Shown in pieces: positions 31,802-41,048 of a stretch of DNA of 64,000 nt. How positions within the stretch are numbered: the stretch's first letter is position 1; every line of letters begins with the position of its first letter. The position numbers and the translations under genes were made by a program. The notes under the pieces were generated by a model. That model was not told the DNA's origin. It ran no database searches and saw only the letters and a list, made by a program, of their open reading frames with translations. This DNA is from Xanthobacter flavus (GTDB taxonomy: Bacteria > Pseudomonadota > Alphaproteobacteria > Rhizobiales > Xanthobacteraceae). The DNA is taken from assembly GCF_017875275.1 (NCBI RefSeq), contig NZ_JAGGML010000001.1:1800501-1864500 (forward strand), read 5' to 3'.

Positions 31802-33756
31802 GGGGCCATCTCCTCCAGCACCGAGGCGCGCAGCGCGAGGGCGGCGCGGGCCAGTTCGTCGGTGGCGCCCTCGATGGCGCGGGCGAGTTCCAGGGTGGCC
31901 ACCAGCGCCCCGGCATCGATGGGGTCGTTAGCGGCCGGCGCCAGCGTGGCCTCCTGAACCCGGCGATGGGCGGCATCGGCCCGGCGCTCGCCCTCGGTCA
32001 CGGCGTCGATGGCTTCCAGCGTGTCGGTCACGTCCTCCCGCCGGCCGGCCGAACCCTCGCTGGCGGCGGCCACCGCCCGCACCAGGTCGGAGCAGCACAC
32101 CACCGCGCCGGCGGCGAGATCGCGCAGGGGCGGGCCGGCGAGGCCCGGTTTCAAGCGCGCGGCGCTGGCGAGGAAGGCGGCCTCCTCGAACGCATCCACC
32201 GCCTGCTCGGCGGCATCCGCCACGGGCAGGAAGCGGCCGCCCTGTCCGAACGGGCCGCTCGCCCGCTCGCGGGCGCCGATGATCTGCCGGTCGGCCTTCT
32301 CCTCCAGGCGCTTGGCGCGGCTGCGGAGCCCATCGCGGGCGGCATCGGAGAGGTCCGCCGGGCCATCGAGCACGCCGGCCACCTCGCCGGCCAGCATGCG
32401 GGCGATGCCGAGCTGGCGCAGCACCACGGCCAGCATCTCCTCCTCCACCGAGCCGAAGCTGCGCGCCAGCTCCGCCCGCACCTCGTCGCGGATCAGCCGG
32501 GCCGAGCGGCCGGCGGCCAATCCCTCGCTGGCGAGGCGCAGCACCTCGGCGAGGAAGCGCGCCGCGCCCTCACGCCCCAGCACCCGGTCGAGCCGCGCGC
32601 CATAGGGCACCCGCCCCTCGGCGCTGCGGCGGACGGCATCGAACACCAGTTCCGGCCCGCCCATCTCCAGGAAGCCGCGATGGCCGATGGCCCCGCGCGC
32701 CGCTGTGCGCAGCAAAGCGATGGCGGTGGGCTTGTCCACGAAGGTCTGGAGCGCCTTGCGCGCCTTGTTCCAGTCGATGAGGAAGACGATGTTGCGGCCC
32801 ACGGCCGCGAGAAAGCCGTCCAGCGCCTCCGCGTCCTTCGCGGTGAAGCGCCCGGTGACGAGGTGGAAGGCCGCGCCCCCCGCGATGCCCGCCGCCGTGC
32901 GCTCGGCCAGCGGCGTCCACTCGGCCCCCGCGTCCGAAAACAGGGAGATGAAGAATTTCGCGCGGGAGCGATGCACGTCGGTGTAGGTGACGGTGGCCCC
33001 GAGCCCCTCCACCGCGATGATGATGACATGGGCATCGGTGGTGCCGATGTCATTCTGGATCACGAGGCGCGCCCCGCTGCGGCTCGCCGTGGTGTCGAGG
33101 CCGGGATGGCCGAAGATCAGCCCCCGCGTCTCGGCGAGCCCGGCCATGAAGGCGGCGATGCGCGGCTTGTCGTCCTCCGCGATGCCCAGCGTCCGCGCGC
33201 CGGCCACCGTCTCCGCCGAGAGGGCGGCGGAGAGGCGGTTCAGCGCCTTGTGCAGGTCCATGACGAGGAGATGCGCGCTGTCCGCCCCGCCGCGCCGGGC
33301 ACTGGTGAGGCGCACCAGGTCGGCCTCGGAGAGGATATCGACGGAAAGAATGTCGTCCGTGCCCGCGCCGAACGCCGTGCGCAAAGCGGCAAGGCGCGCG
33401 GCGAAGGCGTCGGCGCCGGCCTCCCCCGCCGCCTCCAGAGGGTCGGCCATGGCGGCGATGTCGTCGAGGATCGCCTGCGTGAGGCGGCCGGCGCCGGCCA
33501 CCTGATAGCCGCCGCCGTCGAGCAGCCGGGCGCTGGCGACCACCGCATCGAGCCCGTCGCCCGAGAGGCCGGCGGCATGGGCCTCGGCGTCCAGCGGCCG
33601 CACGGGAGAGGCGGGCGAACGGGCGCGGGCGGCGGCGTCCTGCAAAGCGGTCATGCGCAGCTTGGCGCGGTCATTGGCGGCGAGCGCATGTTCCAGCCGC
33701 GCCGGGAGCAGCAACCCGCCCTCGCCGAGCGCTTCGACGATCAGGGTCTTCTCCAT
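31798..33756 (-). CDS. Unknown 652-residue protein coupled to the PPDK-like gene
   Basis: I do not recognise this protein as a whole. The middle (about residues 200-270) has RLVIQNDIGTTDAHVIIIAVEG and ATVTYTDVHRSRAKFFISLF, an alternating strand pattern like a nucleotide or metal-binding core. From about residue 450 it is all-helical, with RSRAKRLEEKADRQIIGARER, ADAAEQAVDAFEEAAFL and a terminal DTLEAIDAVTEGERRADAAHRRVQEA. This spacing of acidic and Ala-rich helices is reminiscent of PhoU/DUF47 phosphate regulators, by pattern only. No signal peptide or membrane helix. GGAGGCGGAAGC precedes the ATG. Cotranslation with the PPDK-like protein suggests they act together, perhaps in phosphate or phosphoryl-group handling. 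Confidence 0.6.
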   Translation of the reverse strand: MEKTLIVEALGEGGLLLPARLEHALAANDRAKLRMTALQDAAARARSPASPVRPLDAEAHAAGLSGDGLDAVVASARLLDGGGYQVAGAGRLTQAILDDIAAMADPLEAAGEAGADAFAARLAALRTAFGAGTDDILSVDILSEADLVRLTSARRGGADSAHLLVMDLHKALNRLSAALSAETVAGARTLGIAEDDKPRIAAFMAGLAETRGLIFGHPGLDTTASRSGARLVIQNDIGTTDAHVIIIAVEGLGATVTYTDVHRSRAKFFISLFSDAGAEWTPLAERTAAGIAGGAAFHLVTGRFTAKDAEALDGFLAAVGRNIVFLIDWNKARKALQTFVDKPTAIALLRTAARGAIGHRGFLEMGGPELVFDAVRRSAEGRVPYGARLDRVLGREGAARFLAEVLRLASEGLAAGRSARLIRDEVRAELARSFGSVEEEMLAVVLRQLGIARMLAGEVAGVLDGPADLSDAARDGLRSRAKRLEEKADRQIIGARERASGPFGQGGRFLPVADAAEQAVDAFEEAAFLASAARLKPGLAGPPLRDLAAGAVVCCSDLVRAVAAASEGSAGRREDVTDTLEAIDAVTEGERRADAAHRRVQEATLAPAANDPIDAGALVATLELARAIEGATDELARAALALRASVLEEMAP

Positions 33757-33793
33757 GCTTCCGCCTCCATGTCTCTTACACGGTCACCCGCAC

Positions 33794-33850
33794 ACACAGC
33801 CGCCCACGCGCCGGCCGCGCGGGCGGGCGCCGGGTGTCGAAAGGCTGTGT
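33794..33850. promoter_or_regulatory. Long GC-rich hairpin between the P-type ATPase and the 652-residue gene
   Basis: ACACAGCC (33794-33801) pairs with GGCTGTGT (33843-33850), and the 41 bases between them are almost all G and C with further self-pairing (GCGCCGGC, GGGCGCC). On the minus-strand transcript this lies after the ATPase stop and about 40 bases before the next start. There is no U tract. It may be an attenuator or a processing or stability element separating the two genes. Confidence 0.35.
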
Positions 33851-33907
33851 AGGACTTGCGGCGCCTCCGCTTTACGACCGGCATCTGACAGATCGACGAC
33901 AGGCCGC

Positions 33908-36730
33908 TCATGCCGGCCTCCCCCGCCGGATCGCCCGCGCGCCGAGCTTCCACAGCTCGCGCGTCCACACGACCGAGCTTGCCACCGCCGCGCACAGCAC
34001 CAGGTCGCCCGTTGCGAGCGGAACCGTCGAGAAAGCCCGCTGGAGCGCCGGCAGGTAGAGCACCAGCCCATGGAGGAGCAGCGACGCCGCGACGGCGGCG
34101 ATGAGCCAGCGGTTGGCGAAGGGCCGCACGAAGGCGCTCGCCGTGTCGGAGCGCGCGTTGAAGACATTGCACAGCTGGAACAGAACGAGGGTGGTGAAGG
34201 CCATGGTCTGGCCATAGGCCAGCGTGCCGTCGCCCTCCACGAACCCGCCCGGAAGCGACAGGTCGATCACGAAAAGCGTACCCACCGCCATCACCGCGCC
34301 GACGAAGGCGATGCCCGCCCACATGGTGCCGGTGATGACGCCCTCTCCGCGCCGGCGCGGCGGCCGTGACATCACGTCCCGGTCGGCCGGATCGATGCCG
34401 AGGGCGAGCGCGGGCGCGCCGTCGGTCACGAGGTTGATCCACAAAATCTGGGTGGCCAGCAGCGGCAGCGCCACGCCCCCGCCTGCCGCTCCGGCCGCGG
34501 CCGAAAGGCCGATGCGGTCGGCGAGCAGCAGCCCAAGGACCATGGTCATCACCTCACCGATGTTGGACGAGAGCAGATAGCGCAGGAACTTGCGGATGTT
34601 GGCGAAGATCGCCCGGCCTTCCGCGACGGCGCGCACGATGGTGGCGAAATTGTCGTCCGCCAGCACCATGTCGGCCGCCTCCTTCGACACGTCCGTGCCG
34701 GTGGTGCCCATGGCGATGCCGATATCCGCCGCCTTGAGGGCCGGCGCGTCGTTCACCCCGTCGCCGGTCACGGCGACCGTCTCGCCGGCCCGGCGAAGGG
34801 CCGCGACGATCCTCAGCTTGTGCTCGGGATCGACACGGGCATAAACGGACGCCTGCGCGACCACCCGGTCCAGCCCGGCCTCGTCCATGGCGGCGATGCG
34901 GGCCCCGGTCACGACCCCAACGTCCACCGGAATGCCGAGTTCGCGGGCGATGACGGCGGCGGTGGCCGGATGGTCGCCGGTCATCATGAGCGTGCGGATG
35001 CCGGCGGCATGGGCCTCAGCCACCGCCGCCCGCGCCTCGGGCCGGGGCGGGTCCATCATGCCGATCAGACCGATGAAGACGAGGTCGCGCTCGTGCTCCG
35101 CGGTGACGGCGCCATCCGCCAGGTCGGGGGCCGGCAAGGTCCGGTAGGCGACGCCCAGGGTGCGCAGCGCCTCGCCGGCAAGCGCGTCATTGGCGGAAAG
35201 GATGGCGGCGCGGCGTGCTTCGCCGAGCGGCACCTCGGCCTCGCCCCGAAGCTCGCCGGTGCAGTGGGCGAGCAGCACGTCCGGCGCCCCCTTGGTGACG
35301 AGGACGAGGTGGGAGGGGCGTTCCGCGTCGCTGTGCAGCGTGCTCATGAGCATGCGCTCGGACGAGAAGGGCACCTCGCCCAGCCGGGCGAAGCGCGCAT
35401 CGAGCGCCAGGGCGCTGAGGCCCGCCTTGCGCGCGGCGACGATGAGCGCGCCTTCCGTGGGATCGCCATGCACCACGAAGCCGTCCGCGCCCTGGCGGAG
35501 GATGGCGTTGTTGGCCCGCTCGGCGGCGATGAGCGCGCGCTCGACCTCCTGCTCCAGCGCCAGCCGGTCGGCGGGCGCGTCGGGAAATTCCAGCGCGCCG
35601 TCGGGGGCATAGCCGGTTCCAGTGAGGGCGACGCTGCCGCTTGCCGTCACCACCCGGCGCACGGTCATCTCGTTGCGGGTCAGGGTGCCGGTCTTGTCGG
35701 AGGCGATCACCGTCGCCGAGCCCAGCGTCTCCACGGCGGCGAGGCGGCGCACGATGGCCTTGTTGCGCGCCATGCGCTGCATGCCCAGCGACAGCACCGC
35801 CGTCACCACCGCCGGCAGGCCCTCCGGCACCGCGGCGACGGCGAGGGCGACGCCGAGGATCAGGACGTTCAGCACGTGTGGCAGGTCGCGCACGCCCTCC
35901 ATGAGGAGGATGGTGCCGATGACCGCGACGGCGATGGCGAGGACGACGGCGCCGAGCACCCGGCCGACCCGCTCCAGTTCCCGCTGGAGGGGCGTCTGGT
36001 CCAGCGGCGCCTTCTCGATGAGGCCGGCGATGCGCCCCATCAGCGTCTGCATGCCGGTGGCCGTCACCACCGCACGGCCGTGGCCATAGACCGCATGGGT
36101 GCCGCTCCACACCATGTTGGCGCGGTCCGCCGGCTCGGCCCCGTCCGGCAGCGCCGCCACATCCTTCGCGGTGGGCACGCTCTCGCCGGTGAGGGCCGCC
36201 TCCACCGTCTGCAATGCGGTGGCCCGTAGCAGGCGTGCGTCGGCGGGAATGGTGTCGCCTTCCGCCACGAGAATCACATCGCCGGGCACGAGGCCGGCCG
36301 CGTCGATGGACAGGGGCGCGCCGTCGCGTACGACCCGGGCCTGGGCCGCCGACAGCTGCCGCAGCGCCGCCGCCGCGCGCTCCGCCCGCGCCTCCTGCAC
36401 ATAGCCCATCACGGCGTTGATGAGCACGATGGAGAAGATCGCCAGCGCCTCATAGGGCACAGGCGTCTCGCGCTCATGCAGCCAGATGGCGGCCGAGATG
36501 GCTCCGGCGGCCACGAGCATGAGAACGAGGGCGTTGGCGAACTGGTCGAGGAACTGCCGCCATGCTCCGCGCGGCGGGGCGGTCGCGATCAGGTTCGGAC
36601 CAAAGGCCGCCTGCCGCCGCTCCGCCTCGGCGGACGACAGGCCGCGCTCGGCATCGCTGCCCAGCGCGGCGAGTACGGCCTCGGCGGCGTGTCGGTAGGG
36701 CTCGGACGATGGGACGGTAACGGGCAGCAT
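33908..36730 (-). CDS. Calcium-type P-type ATPase (P2A cation transporter)
   Basis: The 940-residue membrane pump exports a divalent cation, probably Ca2+ or Mn2+, using ATP. The phosphorylation site is SDKTGTLTRNE, the actuator loop TGES, and the hinge GDGVNDAPALK. The transport-site segments AVPEGLPAVV (M4) and NLVTDGAPALALG (M6) match SERCA/PMR1-like P2A pumps. About ten membrane helices are present, including a C-terminal cation ATPase domain. The ATG at 36730 (MLPVTVPSSEPY) opens the family N-terminus, though its ribosome site is weak; an ATG 16 codons upstream is the alternative. It is 151 bases ahead of the 652-residue gene on the same strand. Confidence 0.93.
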   Translation of the reverse strand: MLPVTVPSSEPYRHAAEAVLAALGSDAERGLSSAEAERRQAAFGPNLIATAPPRGAWRQFLDQFANALVLMLVAAGAISAAIWLHERETPVPYEALAIFSIVLINAVMGYVQEARAERAAAALRQLSAAQARVVRDGAPLSIDAAGLVPGDVILVAEGDTIPADARLLRATALQTVEAALTGESVPTAKDVAALPDGAEPADRANMVWSGTHAVYGHGRAVVTATGMQTLMGRIAGLIEKAPLDQTPLQRELERVGRVLGAVVLAIAVAVIGTILLMEGVRDLPHVLNVLILGVALAVAAVPEGLPAVVTAVLSLGMQRMARNKAIVRRLAAVETLGSATVIASDKTGTLTRNEMTVRRVVTASGSVALTGTGYAPDGALEFPDAPADRLALEQEVERALIAAERANNAILRQGADGFVVHGDPTEGALIVAARKAGLSALALDARFARLGEVPFSSERMLMSTLHSDAERPSHLVLVTKGAPDVLLAHCTGELRGEAEVPLGEARRAAILSANDALAGEALRTLGVAYRTLPAPDLADGAVTAEHERDLVFIGLIGMMDPPRPEARAAVAEAHAAGIRTLMMTGDHPATAAVIARELGIPVDVGVVTGARIAAMDEAGLDRVVAQASVYARVDPEHKLRIVAALRRAGETVAVTGDGVNDAPALKAADIGIAMGTTGTDVSKEAADMVLADDNFATIVRAVAEGRAIFANIRKFLRYLLSSNIGEVMTMVLGLLLADRIGLSAAAGAAGGGVALPLLATQILWINLVTDGAPALALGIDPADRDVMSRPPRRRGEGVITGTMWAGIAFVGAVMAVGTLFVIDLSLPGGFVEGDGTLAYGQTMAFTTLVLFQLCNVFNARSDTASAFVRPFANRWLIAAVAASLLLHGLVLYLPALQRAFSTVPLATGDLVLCAAVASSVVWTRELWKLGARAIRRGRPA

Positions 36731-36796
36731 GATGCCACGATACCGGCGTTGCCGCGACGGGGTGCTGACGCAGAGCAAAATCCCGCGGGATTCCGC

Positions 36797-37432
36797 TCAG
36801 GTCCGGTAGCCCTCCTCGGCCAGCACCTGCCGCACCACCGGGCGGGCGCGCAGGCGCTGGTAATGGGCCTTCACCTTGGGCGGCATGGGGATGCCGGTGC
36901 GGTCGGCCCAGAACTCGTTGTAGAACAGAGCCGCGTCCGCGATGGAGAAGCGCTCGCCCACGGCGAAGCCTTCTTCCGGCAGGCGACGCTCCACGATGTC
37001 GAACCCCTGCGTCACGATCTCCCGGCCATGGGATGTCACGTCGTCTTTCAGACGTCCGGTATCCTCCGGCGCGACATAGCGCTCGGCGACGAAGACGCGG
37101 GTGAAGCCCTCGCCGTGCAGATGGCCGATGGCGAAATTCATCAGCTCCTCGGCCTTGGCCGCCAGCGCCGGATCCTCCGGCAGCAGCTTGCCGCGCGGAT
37201 AGGTGCGGGCGAGCCAGAGCGCGATGGACCTGAAGTCGCACAAGGGCTCGCCGCCGTCCGGCACCAGCGTCGGGATGGTGCCGCGCGGGTTGATCTTGAG
37301 ATAGTCCGGACGCAAATGGTCGCCGGCGGGGATGTTGATGATCCACGCCTCGAACGGGAGTTCCAGCGTCTCGAGCAGGATGTGGATGCCCGTGGAGCAG
37401 GACCCGGGCGTCATGTAGAATTTCATGGCCAT
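36797..37432 (-). CDS. Glutathione S-transferase family protein
   Basis: The 211-residue protein has the thioredoxin-like GST N-domain (KFYMTPGSCSTGIHILLETLELPFEAW, with Ser in TPGSCS as candidate catalytic residue) and the cis-Pro motif RGTIPTLV followed by EPLCDFRSIALWLA, the glutathione gamma-glutamyl site where E/D-S is usual and here reads DFRS. The helical C-domain follows, ending RLRARPVVRQVLAEEG. It may conjugate or reduce toxic electrophiles; the substrate is unknown. Start at the ATG at 37432 (MAMKFY); 37426 is equally possible. The gene lies alone between the ATPase and a pair of palindromic repeats. Confidence 0.85.
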   Translation of the reverse strand: MAMKFYMTPGSCSTGIHILLETLELPFEAWIINIPAGDHLRPDYLKINPRGTIPTLVPDGGEPLCDFRSIALWLARTYPRGKLLPEDPALAAKAEELMNFAIGHLHGEGFTRVFVAERYVAPEDTGRLKDDVTSHGREIVTQGFDIVERRLPEEGFAVGERFSIADAALFYNEFWADRTGIPMPPKVKAHYQRLRARPVVRQVLAEEGYRT

Positions 37433-37514
37433 GGGGACGGCCAAGCAAGAAGCGTGACAGGACGGGGGCGTCGTTCTCGCCCGTCTGGTTCCGCGCGCTA
37501 ACCTCAAGACCGTC

Positions 37515-37537
37515 ATGCCCCGGCTTGTCCGGGGCAT
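37515..37537. repeat. Extragenic palindrome, ATGCCCCGG family
   Basis: ATGCCCCGG-CTTGT-CCGGGGCAT between the GST gene and fpr. It is in opposite orientation to the next copy at 37595, so the two arms can also pair with each other. Confidence 0.75.
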
Positions 37538-37594
37538 CCACGGAACGGCCGGGCCGGCTCTGCGCTGTCAGGCCCCCCGCGTGTGGCGAGGTGG

Positions 37595-37617
37595 ATCCCC
37601 CGGACAAGCCGGGGGAT
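37595..37617. repeat. Extragenic palindrome, ATCCCCCGG variant
   Basis: ATCCCCCGG-ACAAG-CCGGGGGAT. Both arms carry the same change relative to ATGCCCCGG, which is compensatory and indicates that pairing is maintained by selection or gene conversion. Confidence 0.75.
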
Positions 37618-37646
37618 GACGGCTATGAGCGTGAAGAGGAAGCCCC

Positions 37647-38420
37647 CTATTTCTCCACGAACGCCTTCTCGATCACATAATGCCCCGGCTCGGACATGCT
37701 GCCCTCGGCGAAGCCCTGCGCGTCGAGCAGGCCGCGGATGTCGGCGATCATCGCCGGGCTGCCGCAGAGCATCACCCGGTCGTGCGCCTTGTCGAGGGGC
37801 GGCAGGCCGATGTCGGTGAAGAATCTGCCGGAGGTCATCAGGTCCGTGAGCCGGCCCTGGTTGCGGAAGGGCTCGCGCGTCACGGTGGGGTAATAGATGA
37901 GCCGCTCGCGCACCTCCTCGCCGAGGAAGGGATCTTCCGGCAGTTCCGTCGTGAGGTAGTTGGAATAGGCGAGTTCGGCCACCGTGCGGCAGCCGTGGGC
38001 CAGCACCACCTTGTCGAAGCGCGCATAGGTATCCGGGTCGCGGATGATGCTGAGGAAAGGCGCGAGCCCCGTGCCGGTGCCGAGCAGATAGAGCGTGCGG
38101 CCGGGCAGGAGATTGTCGTGGATGAGCGTGCCGGTGGGCTTCTTCCCGACGAGGATGCGGTCGCCCACCTTCAGGTGCTGGAGGCGCGAGGTGAGCGGGC
38201 CGTTCGGCACCTTGATGGAGAAGAACTCCAGCTCCTCGTCATAGTTCGGCGAGACGATGGAATAGGCGCGCACCAGCGGGCGGCCGTCCACCTCCAGCCC
38301 GATCATGGTGAACTGGCCGTTGATGAAGCGCAGCGCCGGGCTGCGGGTGGTGCGGAAGCTGAAGAGCGTGTCGGTCCAGTGATGGACGCTGAGCACGTCC
38401 TGCGTCTCGAAATTGCTCAT
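37647..38420 (-). CDS. fpr: Ferredoxin/flavodoxin-NADP+ reductase
   Basis: The 257-residue flavoprotein exchanges electrons between NADPH and ferredoxin or flavodoxin. FAD binding is at RAYSIVSPNYDE near residue 50 and the NADP-binding GTGTGLAPFLSII near 115. The C-terminal RVMLCGSPAMIADIRGLLDAQGF and the closing EPGHYVIEKAFVEK are typical of subclass-I bacterial Fpr, which is induced by oxidative stress in many proteobacteria. It is divergent from the CoA-transferase gene; the TetR-type site at 38526 lies between them, closer to the other gene. Confidence 0.93.
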   Translation of the reverse strand: MSNFETQDVLSVHHWTDTLFSFRTTRSPALRFINGQFTMIGLEVDGRPLVRAYSIVSPNYDEELEFFSIKVPNGPLTSRLQHLKVGDRILVGKKPTGTLIHDNLLPGRTLYLLGTGTGLAPFLSIIRDPDTYARFDKVVLAHGCRTVAELAYSNYLTTELPEDPFLGEEVRERLIYYPTVTREPFRNQGRLTDLMTSGRFFTDIGLPPLDKAHDRVMLCGSPAMIADIRGLLDAQGFAEGSMSEPGHYVIEKAFVEK

Positions 38421-38525
38421 GGGCGATCCGGTGGCTCTGGGCCGCGCGGCCGCCTTGAGGCGCGCACGACGGCGCGCCCGCGCGGCACGGGGCGAATTGA
38501 CGATGGACGCATCGAGACATATAAC

Positions 38526-38539
38526 TAACTGGTGAGTTA
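38526..38539. promoter_or_regulatory. TAAC-N6-GTTA operator upstream of the CoA-transferase gene
   Basis: TAAC-TGGTGA-GTTA. Its reverse complement TAAC-TCACCA-GTTA differs from the site at 41441 (TAAC-TAACCA-GTTA) at one base. The site lies about 70 bases before the CoA-transferase start in a locally AT-rich stretch. It is the probable binding site of the TetR regulator encoded at 40268. Confidence 0.7.
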
Positions 38540-38609
38540 ATCAAGACGGAGCCCCGTGCCTCGAGGCCCGGCGGCGCCGCGATGGGCAGGAACGGCAGGG
38601 AGAATCGAC

Positions 38610-40214
38610 ATGGCGATGCGCGTTCTGAGCGCGGAGGAAGCCGCGCGGCTGGTGCAGAGTGGCGACACCATCCTCATCGGCGGCTCGGGCGGCGGCCATG
38701 CGGTGCCGGACACGCTGATCGCCGCCGTGGCCGAGCGCTTCCTGAAGGAGGGCGCCCCGCGCGACCTCACCACCATGCATCCCGTCGGCCTCGGCGACCG
38801 CAAGACCCGCGGCGTCGGCCATCTCGCCCATGACGGCCTCTTGAAGCGCGTCGTCTGCGGCACGCTGGTGGATTCCCCGCCGGTGGAGAAGATGGCGCTG
38901 GAGGACCGCGTCGAGGCCTACACCCTGCCGCAGGGCGCCCTCTCCCAGCTCACCCGCGAGATGGCCTCCGGCCGCCCCGGCCTCGTGACCCATGTGGGCC
39001 TCAACACCTTCATCGACCCGCGCCTCGGCGGCGGGCGGCAGAGCCCTTCGGCGACGGAAGACCTGGTGGAGGTGGTCCAGCTCGCCGGGCGGGAGTGGCT
39101 CTTCTACAAGCCCTTCGTGCCCAACATCGCCTTCCTGCGCGGCACCACGGCGGACGAGGACGGCAACATCTCCATGGAGCAGGAGGCCATCTTCGGCGAG
39201 ATGATCTCCATGGCGCAGGCCACCAAGCGCGCCGGCGGCACCGTCATCGTGCAGGTGAAGCGCCTCGCCCGGCGCGGCACGCTGAACCCGAAGATGGTGA
39301 AGATCCCCGGTATTCTGGTGGACGTGGTCGTGGTCGATCCCACACAGATGCAGACCTATGTCTCGGACTACAACCCCGCCTATGCCGGCGAGCTGAAGAT
39401 ACCGCTTTCCGCCATCGCGCCCTTGCCGTTCGATCCACGCAAGGTCATCGCCCGGCGCGCGGCACTGGAGCTGTATGAAGGCGCGGTTTGCAACCTCGGC
39501 TCGGGCATCTCCACCGGCATCGCCACCGTGGCGGCGGAGGAAGGGTGCCTCGATGCCATTACGCTGACCAACGAGCAGGGCCTCATCGGCGGCGCGCCGG
39601 CGAGCGGCAACGAGGTGGGCGCCAGCCGCAACTTCCACGCCATGATCGACCAGCCCTACCAGTTCGATTTCTACGACGGCGGCGGCCTCGACATCGCCTT
39701 CCTCTCCTTCGCGGAGGTGGATGCGGAGGGCTCGGTGAACGTCTCGCGCTTCTCCGACCGCATCATCGGCCCCGGCGGCTTCATCAACATCTCGCAGAAT
39801 GCGAAGAAGGTGGTCTTCTCCGGCACCTTCACCTCGGGCGGGCTCGACATGGCGTGGCCGGACGGAAAGACGGTCATCCGCAGGGAAGGGCGCGACCGCA
39901 AGTTCGTCGATCGCCTCCAGCAGCTCACCTACAGCGGCGCCTATGCCGCCGGCATCGGGCAGGAGGCGCTTTATGTCACCGAGCGCGCGGTATTCCGGCG
40001 CGGGGGCTCCGGCCGGCTGGAGCTGATCGAGATCGCCCCCGGCATCGACCTGGAGCATGACGTGCTCGCCCACATGGATTTCCGCCCTGATATCGCGCCC
40101 GATCTGCGACTGATGGATCTGGCATTGTTCCATCCGCAAACGATCGGACTTGAACAGCGGCTCGCCGTGTCGCAACGTTCGCCGCGCAAGCCCGGCGCAA
40201 GACTCAGCGCTTGA
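38610..40214 (+). CDS. Acyl-CoA:carboxylate CoA-transferase (family I, propionate/acetate type)
   Basis: The 534-residue enzyme moves CoA between an acyl-CoA and a free acid. It carries both halves of a family-I transferase: the N-terminal glycine-rich GDTILIGGSGGGHAVPDTL with a downstream LTTMHPVGLGD, and the C-terminal half with the active-site Glu in ITLTNEQGLIGGAPASGNEVG, the fused alpha-beta layout of propionate CoA-transferases. The ATG at 38610 has GGCAGGGAGAATCGAC upstream. It probably activates the first acid intermediate of the pathway encoded by the next genes. The TetR gene follows after 53 bases. Confidence 0.88.
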   Translation: MAMRVLSAEEAARLVQSGDTILIGGSGGGHAVPDTLIAAVAERFLKEGAPRDLTTMHPVGLGDRKTRGVGHLAHDGLLKRVVCGTLVDSPPVEKMALEDRVEAYTLPQGALSQLTREMASGRPGLVTHVGLNTFIDPRLGGGRQSPSATEDLVEVVQLAGREWLFYKPFVPNIAFLRGTTADEDGNISMEQEAIFGEMISMAQATKRAGGTVIVQVKRLARRGTLNPKMVKIPGILVDVVVVDPTQMQTYVSDYNPAYAGELKIPLSAIAPLPFDPRKVIARRAALELYEGAVCNLGSGISTGIATVAAEEGCLDAITLTNEQGLIGGAPASGNEVGASRNFHAMIDQPYQFDFYDGGGLDIAFLSFAEVDAEGSVNVSRFSDRIIGPGGFINISQNAKKVVFSGTFTSGGLDMAWPDGKTVIRREGRDRKFVDRLQQLTYSGAYAAGIGQEALYVTERAVFRRGGSGRLELIEIAPGIDLEHDVLAHMDFRPDIAPDLRLMDLALFHPQTIGLEQRLAVSQRSPRKPGARLSA

Positions 40215-40267
40215 GCGGGCGCGCTCTCGTCACGTTTCCTGTTTCGTTGCCAGTTCCGGACCCTGCG

Positions 40268-40951
40268 ATGCCCGCATCCCCTCCCGCCCGCAAGGCGGCC
40301 CGCTCCACCACCGCCGCCCCGCAGCGCGAGGCGGCGACGCGGGATGCGGACAAGACGCGGCTGAACATCCTTGAGGCCGCCGAGGCGGAATTCGCCGCCA
40401 AGGGCCTCGCCGGCGCGCGGGTGGACGTGGTGGCCGAGGAGGCCGGCGCCAACAAGCGCATGATCTATTATTACTTCGGCAGCAAGGAAGACCTCTATCT
40501 GGCGGTGCTGGAGCGCGTCTATACCGACATGCGCGTCGCGGAGGCCGAGCTGGCGCTGGAAGCCATGGCGCCGCTTGCGGCCATCACCTGCCTCGCCGAA
40601 TTCAAGTTCGACTATCCCGCCCAGCACCCCCACCTCATTCCGCTGCTCAACAGCGAGAATTTGCTCGGCGGCGAATATCTGCGCCGCTCCTTGCGCCTGC
40701 GCGAGATGCAGATTTCCCTCATCGCCCGGCTGGAAGCCATCCTCGCGCGCGGCGCCGCCGACGGCACGCTGCGGCCCGGCATTGACCCGCTGCACCTCTA
40801 CCTCACCATCTCGGCCATCAGCTATTTCTACTTCTCCAACAACCCCACCCTCTCCACCGCCTTCGGCCGCGACCTCGCCACCGCCGACGAGCGCGCGGCC
40901 CGGCGCCGGCATGTGGTGGATGTGGTGACGCGGTATATCGAGCGGGTGTGA
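40268..40951 (+). CDS. TetR family transcriptional regulator of the adjacent catabolic genes
   Basis: The 227-residue protein has the N-terminal TetR helix-turn-helix (RLNILEAAEAEFAAKGLAGARVDVVAEEAGANKRMIYYYFGSKEDLYLAVLE region at about residues 33-83) and a helical ligand domain with a C-terminal SAISYFYFSNNPTLS segment seen in regulators of catabolic and CoA-ester pathways. The TAAC-N6-GTTA palindrome in front of four promoters around it is the likely operator. I use the ATG at 40268; a TTG at 40211 overlapping the CoA-transferase stop would give a 19-residue longer N-terminus. The ligand may be a CoA ester or acid of the pathway. Confidence 0.88.
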   Translation: MPASPPARKAARSTTAAPQREAATRDADKTRLNILEAAEAEFAAKGLAGARVDVVAEEAGANKRMIYYYFGSKEDLYLAVLERVYTDMRVAEAELALEAMAPLAAITCLAEFKFDYPAQHPHLIPLLNSENLLGGEYLRRSLRLREMQISLIARLEAILARGAADGTLRPGIDPLHLYLTISAISYFYFSNNPTLSTAFGRDLATADERAARRRHVVDVVTRYIERV

Positions 40952-41048
40952 GGGGGGCGCAGCGAGCCCCGGAGCGTTTGAGTAGGAGCGCCTGCGGCGG
41001 CGCGGCTCGGCCTCGTTGACCCCCAAGCCGTCATGGCCGGGCTTGTCC

